Assembly: GCF_965363235.1 (NCBI RefSeq)
Contig: NC_134839.1
Coordinates: 93,081,743-93,145,742 of the forward strand
Source of the DNA: Mytilus galloprovincialis
Taxonomy: Eukaryota > Mollusca > Bivalvia > Mytilida > Mytilidae
Direction of reading: 5' to 3'
Length of the DNA: 64,000 nt
Position numbers and translations under genes: made by a program. Below, piece by piece: positions 61,501-64,000 of the stretch. Position 1 is the first letter of the stretch, and each line of letters starts with the position of its first letter. The notes beneath the pieces are model-generated. The model was not told the DNA's origin. It searched no databases and worked only from the letters and a program-made list of their open reading frames with translations.

Positions 61501-63940
61501 ATTAAAAATTTCAATTTATTCAATAAAATATCATCATTTAACTACATTTTCTAACGATACAATACATGTTATTTTAAATCTGATTGATTATACCAGATAG
61601 ATCTTTTATTTTTTGTTCTATTTCTTAATTACCTTTTAGTGATAGGAGCTTTACATAGTGGACAAGGTACTGATCTCTTCTTTTCTAAAAACTCTAAAAT
61701 ACAGAATCTGCAAAACAATAGAAATAATTATGTTAAAGAAAGAACAAATTCTTTCATTAAATTCAACATGCTTTCCCTTTAAAATTTTCTGCCAGTTTTT
61801 TCCTCTTAATATTATATTCCAAGATTAAGTTCCAATATTTATGTTTCTTGTATTTTATAACCTCACCATACTATATTTGCCAGTCCCAAGTCAGGAGTCT
61901 GTAATTTAGTGGTTGTCGTTGGTTCATGTGTTTCGTACATGTATTTGTTTTTGGCAAACTGTTTTGTTATAAATTAGTTTGTTTTCTCAATTGAATTTTT
62001 ACATTGTTCAGTATGAGGCCTTTTATAGCTGACTATACAGTATGGTATTAAGAAGAAATGAGTCTATGTGTAATTTTGTATAATTTCTGAGATACATGTT
62101 AAGACTTAATAAGTGCTTGATAGCACTGAGGTGGGTAAAGATTGTTTTATTTGTACATTGTAAAATTTTTAAATTAAACATTGCTTATTGATTGACTGGT
62201 GTTCTCTTTATGTCTAAAAGGAAATGTTAGACACTCACAAGTGCAGAAATTTACACATACAACTACCTACAGATCCATGAAAAATATGTTGCAAGGGTTT
62301 CTAGTGTGCAGAGAGCCTAATAATCTCTCTTCACAACGCATTCTTTATTCTGACAAGACATGGCTCTATAATTTTACAGCCCATGACTATTTCTGCCCCC
62401 AAAACAAAATGTACGTCCCACTTAAGCTATAGACTCTAAGAGGGCATGCATCAACAGTAATTACTTTTACTTGCAGAATATACTTCCCCACTTTAACTAT
62501 AGAGACTCTAAGAGGGCATGCATCATTAGTAATTACTTTTACTTGCAGAATATACTTCCCCACTTTGCCAAGACTATAGCTAAAGAGAGGGCAGACACCT
62601 TTTAATGGATATTGTATTATTTAGAGGCATGTACATGAACATGGACACCTACCTGCAGAATGGATGGTCACAATTTGTTGACACTGGATTATTCAAGAGT
62701 TCAAGACTGAAAAAGAAAAAAAAACATACATGTATAATGGCATACTTCCAAAACAAATACAAGAGCAATAGATATGCCATGAAAACAAAACTTGCATGAT
62801 TATACAATTGCCCACATGTCCAATGTACAGAAACATAATTCCTTGAATAAATATATCACACTTTTTTTCTTATTCTGCAGTAAAAAGCATTTAACAACAA
62901 AATCACTTTCTCCATCATTGTCCATACATTGTTCTAAATTATCTCTAATAAATATTATTTCATTAGATGATTAAAATGTCGAAGAAGGCCATTCAAACTT
63001 CAAATTTAGAGTTTAAAGTTTCAGTTTGAGACTAATGCGGTATGGGCTTTGCTCATTGTTGAAGGCCGTACGGTGACCTATAGATGTTAATGTCTGTGTC
63101 ATTTTGGTCGTTTGTGGATAGTTGTCTCATTGGCAATCATACCACATCTTCTTTTTCGTAAGTTCAAAATATGATTTGATGTCATCTCATCAAATATAAC
63201 AATATTTATGCCTCTAATGGATATGACAATGAGACAACAACCCAACATCCAAACCAAGGCATTATCATGGATATGAGTCTGCCAATCTTACTTGAACATC
63301 AATAGAAATAAATTTTAACATTAAGCAATTTCTTTTTTTGGGGTTCCAAAATGTTTTTGAGCATGTTGAGATATTCTTCCACATGTATGCGATAACACAA
63401 TTTTTCGGTATTCTTGATTTGTTATTGATATTCATATTTCTCATGACAAACATTTTCATAATACATGTATCTGTGTCAAAAACGCATGTCACATGGGTAG
63501 AAATGCCTGTGGAATGACTGTCATTGGGGTCTCATTAAGGGGTTCTGGTCCCGGATCCCGCTTACTGTTTTGTCAGTTTCCCGTATCCTGATACACTATA
63601 TACTTCAGCAATTTTCAATTTTTTTTTGTAATTTCCCGTACATGGTCATGAGTAATCAATTTTTTTTCACTAATTGCGATAATTTCCTGGTTAATAAATG
63701 TAACATTTTGTTCTGGATCCATTGACATTAAATTATAAAAGCAGAGGTGGGTACCCCTATTCTACAAAGGCACATTTGGCTATGCATCCACGCATGCGGG
63801 TACATACAGACACTGACCCCAAAGAAGAACCTGTTTGAGGTAAATCTTCCAAACCTGTGTAACAGTAATTACCATATTGAACATTCCAGATTTTTTGTTA
63901 TTGAACCCAGCAGCTCTTGAACCTGGATCTTTTTCTCCAT
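33577..63940 (-). CDS. BRCA1: BRCA1 orthologue, complete coding region, 18 exons, about 2468 aa
   Basis: Exons, 5' to 3': 63873-63940, 62653-62706, 61633-61707, 61130-61218, 60112-60224, 56872-59035, 54602-54682, 51066-54118, 50024-50273, 48707-48792 (or extended to as low as 48380), 47894-47985, 47663-47703, 46821-47410, 43642-43729, 41601-41725, 37375-37501, 35459-35620, 33577-33725. All have GT..AG borders and all phases join into one frame of 7407 nt. Domains: RING (1-66), disordered middle with many SQ and acidic runs, coiled coil (about 2012-2041), BRCT1 (about 2242-2325), BRCT2 (2326-2468). Known: BRCA1 with BARD1 is a nuclear E3 ligase for homologous recombination; the coiled coil binds PALB2 and the BRCTs bind phosphopeptides. 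Exon sizes 54, 89 and 88 nt equal those I recall for human exons 3, 6 and 17. Human BRCA1 has 1863 aa, so the disordered middle is expanded. Transcript data could still change individual exons. Confidence 0.93.
33814..35327 (-). mobile_element. Internally deleted, broken hAT transposon in the last BRCA1 intron
   Basis: The ends are a 13-bp inverted repeat CTGGGGCGTAGCT (33814) and AGCTACGCCCCAG (ending 35327). Inside, on the minus strand: an N-terminal exon (34710-35098) starting SSSKRDKPEWQTLDDFF and ending LLTDKWKDVHTFKFPTR at a GT donor, as in ZMYM1-like hAT transposases. Then a C-terminal part HLPVEIRHQSIQDFKREVER (about 34360-34200) and, after a frameshift, SVATAERSFSVLKGLKTYIH to 33992, the hAT dimerisation region. 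The catalytic middle is missing. A target duplication is unclear (CCTGaC / CCTGtC). Confidence 0.85.
35824..36590. repeat. 68-bp minisatellite in a BRCA1 intron
   Basis: About 11 almost identical units (for example starts at 35917, 35985, 36053, 36121, 36189). Two units carry an 18-bp insertion (tgtggtctcctactttaa) and the last is shortened. The 68-bp period is not a multiple of three. It lies in the intron between exons 16 and 17. Confidence 0.95.
39155..39345. repeat. 100-bp tandem duplication
   Basis: Two diverged units 100 bp apart, marked by actctaggta (39191) and actctagata (39291), followed in both by gaatcatatacatgtatctt. Confidence 0.8.
40430..40560 (+). repeat. Dispersed mussel repeat fragment
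   Basis: A segment containing gcctccgggtgcgagaattt and ggtcgggttgttgtctcttt, ending at ttccattctcaatttt. I recognise it as a frequent mussel genomic repeat; its class is unknown. Confidence 0.55.
41601..43729 (-). CDS. BRCA1: BRCA1 BRCT1 exons 14 and 15
   Basis: Exon 14 (43642-43729, 88 nt) encodes KELQKLAVLN and FSKDVTHVIVKT, matching human 'TTHVVMKT'. Exon 15 (41601-41725, 125 nt) encodes VCDRTLKFFKGISQGCWILD then YEWVVDS, matching 'CERTLKYFLGI'; Thr and Lys of RTLK are the phosphopeptide contacts (human Thr1700 and Lys1702). Exon 15 appears to combine what humans split as exons 18 and 19. The intron between holds an unclassified hairpin-ended repeat. Confidence 0.9.
41894..42674 (+). mobile_element. 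Hairpin-ended dispersed element, full copy
   Basis: The left end CTAGAGGCTCTAAAGAGCC folds as a hairpin. The right end TTGGCCCTTTGGGCCA then GGTGAGCTAA folds as another. GCTCACC near the left and GGTGAGC near the right are inverted. The interior has no ORF. A second copy is at 45841-46594. The CTAG/CTAA and hairpin arrangement recalls Helitron or Helentron ends, but no matching 5' TC end is clear, so the class is open. Confidence 0.65.
43946..44480. repeat. Two adjacent diverged MITE-like units with hairpin ends
   Basis: Units at about 43946-44160 and 44190-44480 share gattattgttgatcatct, tttatcgatattttacctatgac and acaacgccacgtgc. The second also has the inverted ttgagatgatcaatgataat. Both lie in the BRCA1 intron between exons 13 and 14. 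Confidence 0.6.
44620..45740 (+). repeat. Diverged tandem repeat interrupted by another repeat
   Basis: Four or so 170-200-bp units are marked by ttcaaagtcaatgaaccatg variants at about 44625, 44790, 44960, 45478 and 45712. The array is split by the inserted element at 45033-45375. Confidence 0.6.
45033..45375 (+). mobile_element. Abundant mussel dispersed element, longest copy here
   Basis: Starts aaaaaagaagatgtggtatg, contains ggtcactgtacggccttcaa and acaggctcctgacttgggac, and ends near gggacagtggtataatgttt. Partial copies: 63030-63165 (-), 61885-62050 (-) and a weak one at 49095-49165 (+). I recognise it as very frequent in Mytilus. No protein-coding capacity is seen. Confidence 0.7.
45841..46594 (+). 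mobile_element. Hairpin-ended dispersed element, 3'-truncated copy
   Basis: Same family as 41894-42674: it starts aactagaggctctcaagagc and shares the ccatggcggccatctt core, but stops at gccaagtgatgagaaaa, lacking the right-end hairpin. The 83-codon open frame on the opposite strand (46457-46708) is repeat sequence. Confidence 0.7.
46821..47410 (-). CDS. BRCA1: BRCA1 exon 13, linker and start of BRCT1
   Basis: 590 nt. A linker with a proline-rich stretch (SPNPPSPPPLSP) and SSPWRNQLANN ends in CFVSTGLILPQM, the first beta strand and loop of BRCT1; its Thr-Gly corresponds to human Ser1655-Gly1656, which hold the phosphoserine. The donor gtaggt is at 46815-46820. Confidence 0.88.
47663..47703 (-). 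CDS. BRCA1: BRCA1 micro-exon 12 (41 nt)
   Basis: It encodes SRIQRAGEEDGST. It was placed by clear splice sites (cattttag acceptor, gtttgt donor) and because it is required to connect the phase-2 end of the coiled-coil exon to the phase-1 start of the next one. Confidence 0.75.
47894..47985 (-). CDS. BRCA1: BRCA1 coiled-coil exon (PALB2-binding type)
   Basis: 92 nt encoding QRYKLESDLERMRREMQEIE then AQLAAD. It aligns without gaps to human residues from 1396: Met at human 1411, hydrophobic residues at 1407 and 1414. This is the heptad helix by which BRCA1 recruits PALB2-BRCA2. Conservation implies the interaction exists in molluscs; that is inference. Confidence 0.9.
48373..48771 (-). repeat. 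BRCA1: 66-bp array repeating an exon end plus splice donor
   Basis: Six units. Donors (CACAG|GTAGGT) leave exon ends at 48707, 48641, 48578, 48512, 48446 and 48380. Spacings are 66, 63, 66, 66 and 66 bp, all multiples of three, with no stop in frame. Differences between units are mostly synonymous, plus one Ser-to-Leu change and one in-frame codon deletion. Read through, each unit encodes about 22 residues including FSSQSEPINTQ and VGHLNNTS. Confidence 0.92.
48707..48792 (-). CDS. BRCA1: BRCA1 exon 10, homologue of human exon 12; variable 3' end
   Basis: The shortest form is 86 nt (human exon 12 is 89 nt) and ends FSSQSEPINTQ, aligning with human LSSQSDILTTQ at the same exon border. Beyond it, the end of the exon together with its donor is repeated to 48380, so lengths of 86, 152, 215, 281, 347 or 413 nt are all possible and all keep the frame. 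The SQ aligns with human Ser1387, a known ATM target. Confidence 0.85.
49402..49560. mobile_element. Long near-perfect palindrome
   Basis: Arms of about 78 bp (starting taagtattgaatacttc) fold around a tttct-sized centre near 49481 (gaagcgcttctgcgcttc). The stem contains aagcgttgaccg / cggtcaacgctt. It looks like one end or all of a foldback element in a BRCA1 intron. Confidence 0.8.
49600..49935. repeat. 40-bp minisatellite in a BRCA1 intron
   Basis: About eight units of aaccaatcatatcaggcaga + catnatgcaacaatgtcaat; the first two use gtgataaatcat as spacer. Spacing is exactly 40 bp (for example 49691 and 49731). Confidence 0.92.
50024..50273 (-). CDS. BRCA1: BRCA1 exon 9
   Basis: A 250-nt exon starting LSSDSEDEDVV, containing DPMSDDDGEV then VRVKKKRRRIVEDDSDS. 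The KKKRRR cluster is a good candidate nuclear localisation signal. Phase 0 in, 1 out. Confidence 0.85.
51066..54118 (-). CDS. BRCA1: BRCA1 largest exon 8 (3053 nt)
   Basis: About 1018 codons, disordered, rich in Ser, Gln, Asp, Lys and SQ dipeptides; vertebrates keep a comparable region in the giant exon 11. An 11-residue repeat (TQGIPKPQKDP) occurs 4-5 times near the start. A paired SPYRN/SPYKN motif lies at about 51755-51825. Acidic SD/DSD clusters, for example DSDTDVI and ISEEEDE, look like kinase or SUMO-interaction sites. The acceptor is ttttccag at 54119 and the donor is gtaagt at 51060-51065. Open frames on the opposite strand are shadows. Confidence 0.88.
53905..54063 (-). repeat. BRCA1: 33-bp coding repeat (11-residue unit) in BRCA1
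   Basis: Four to five imperfect 33-bp units encode variants of TQGIPKPQKDP, all in frame. The basic proline-rich repeat has no counterpart I know in vertebrate BRCA1. Confidence 0.85.
54530..54551. repeat. Run of 22 C
   Basis: A homopolymer in BRCA1 intron 7 (poly-G on the transcribed strand), likely polymorphic and hard to sequence. Its length should not be trusted. Confidence 0.9.
54602..54682 (-). CDS. BRCA1: BRCA1 exon 7
   Basis: An 81-nt exon encoding an acidic Ser/Thr-rich segment (STSTDDLDIHPSQEEFELPS) with one SQ. Phase 1 on both sides, so it can be skipped without a frameshift. A run of 22 C lies about 50 bp beyond its donor. Confidence 0.8.
54683..56871. other. BRCA1 intron 6, nothing recognised
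   Basis: 2.2 kb of AT-rich sequence between the two large-exon blocks. The open frames at 54726-55097 and 55498-55710 have no recognisable content. Confidence 0.55.
56872..59035 (-). CDS. BRCA1: BRCA1 large exon 6 (2164 nt)
   Basis: About 721 codons of low-complexity, Lys/Ser/Glu/Asn-rich sequence, the counterpart of part of vertebrate exon 11. A KRRK cluster near the start could be a nuclear localisation signal. A DKTYKRQ(K/R) motif is duplicated at about 58255-58325. The acceptor is cttttgcag at 59036-59044 and the donor is gtatgg at 56866-56871. Sequence upstream of the acceptor (58 residues short of the open frame's Met) is intron. Confidence 0.85.
59415..59775. repeat. Three diverged units of a 150-bp repeat
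   Basis: Units are marked by aagtttcataacatttggta (59415), aagtttcataatatttggtt (about 59560) and aagtttcataacatttgaca (about 59717), each followed by agagaac and tttgtaaagggg-like blocks. It lies in BRCA1 intron 5. Confidence 0.7.
60112..60224 (-). CDS. BRCA1: BRCA1 exon 5
   Basis: A 113-nt exon encoding a Pro/Thr- and then Lys-rich segment (CTPEPLPCKAARGTKRKII), with phase 1 in and phase 0 out. The KRK cluster could contribute to nuclear import. It was placed by its splice sites (ttttgtag acceptor, gtatat donor) and frame continuity; no domain is recognised. Confidence 0.8.
61130..63940 (-). CDS. BRCA1: BRCA1 RING-encoding exons 1-4
   Basis: Exon 1 (63873-63940) starts ATG and reads MEKKIQVQELLGSITK, then supplies C20 and C23. 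Exon 2 (62653-62706) supplies C35, H37 and C40. Exon 3 (61633-61707) supplies C43, C56 and C59 and ends at ITKR. Exon 4 (61130-61218) is an amphipathic helix, RSLNERPQLNSMVEGV, like the helix flanking the human RING that pairs with BARD1. All eight zinc ligands are intact, and Ile22 matches human Ile26, needed for E2 contact. Only 60 bp upstream of the ATG are in the window, so the promoter and any non-coding first exon lie outside it. Confidence 0.92.
61885..62050 (-). repeat. Partial copy of the 45033 element
   Basis: Reverse-complemented, it contains the acagactcctgacttggg and tatagctgactata-like blocks of the 45033 element in the same order. It lies in BRCA1 intron 2. Confidence 0.65.
62431..62594. 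repeat. 82-bp tandem duplication
   Basis: Two units start agactctaagagggcatgca at 62431 and 62513. They lie just downstream of BRCA1 exon 2 in intron 2. Confidence 0.85.
63030..63165 (-). repeat. Partial copy of the 45033 element
   Basis: Reverse-complemented, it matches the first about 135 bp of the 45033 element at high identity (gatgtggtatgattgccaat, ggccttcaacaatgagcaaa). It lies in BRCA1 intron 1. Confidence 0.8.
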
Positions 63941-64000
63941 ATTTAGTGTCTATTCTGTACGTTTTCAACTAATATTCAATGTTCTGCTGTGAAAAATGTA

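Overview
The window looks like nuclear DNA of a marine bivalve, most probably a Mytilus-type mussel. It is AT-rich, its genes are split by long introns with GT..AG borders, and it is dense in short non-autonomous transposons. Several dispersed repeats (45033-45375, 61885-62050, 63030-63165, 40430-40560, and the 'aagactcatcagtgacgctc' family at 11.7-13.2 and 19.3-20.0 kb) are ones I associate with Mytilus; the genus is inferred, not proven. There are three host genes.

Left (440-9663, +): a Rho-family GTPase in five coding exons. It resembles the GTPase-deficient Rnd/RhoE subfamily: residues at all three positions critical for hydrolysis are replaced, and it ends in a CVVM farnesylation box. 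Middle (17195-19204, -): an intronless TRIM-type gene (RING, two B-boxes, coiled coil, beta-propeller-like C-terminus) interrupted by one in-frame TAA. Right half (33577-63940, -): an apparently complete BRCA1 orthologue. I reconstructed 18 coding exons whose splice phases all join, giving about 2468 residues in the shortest form. It has an intact N-terminal RING, two very large disordered exons, the PALB2-binding-type coiled coil and tandem C-terminal BRCT repeats.

The most interesting local structure is in BRCA1. The exon just before the coiled coil is followed by a 66-bp tandem array that repeats both the end of the exon and its splice donor six times. Every unit is a multiple of three and the frame stays open, so choice of donor could produce 1 to 6 copies of a 21-22-residue module. 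Each module carries an SQ site at the position of human Ser1387.

The rest is mobile DNA. There is a Helitron inserted precisely between A and T of a repeat whose empty paralogue lies nearby (12277-13016), and a head-to-tail Helitron dimer with 1512-bp units (20600-23624). Two decayed copies of one reverse-transcriptase element (15.3-17.0 and 24.8-26.0 kb) and a decayed PHD-finger LINE (26.7-30.1 kb, -) are present. Other elements are a 1.27-kb hAT MITE with an 8-bp target duplication (30758-32026), a broken hAT transposase inside the last BRCA1 intron (33814-35327), TTAA and foldback MITEs, and several minisatellites within BRCA1 introns. I found no tRNA, rRNA or CRISPR array.
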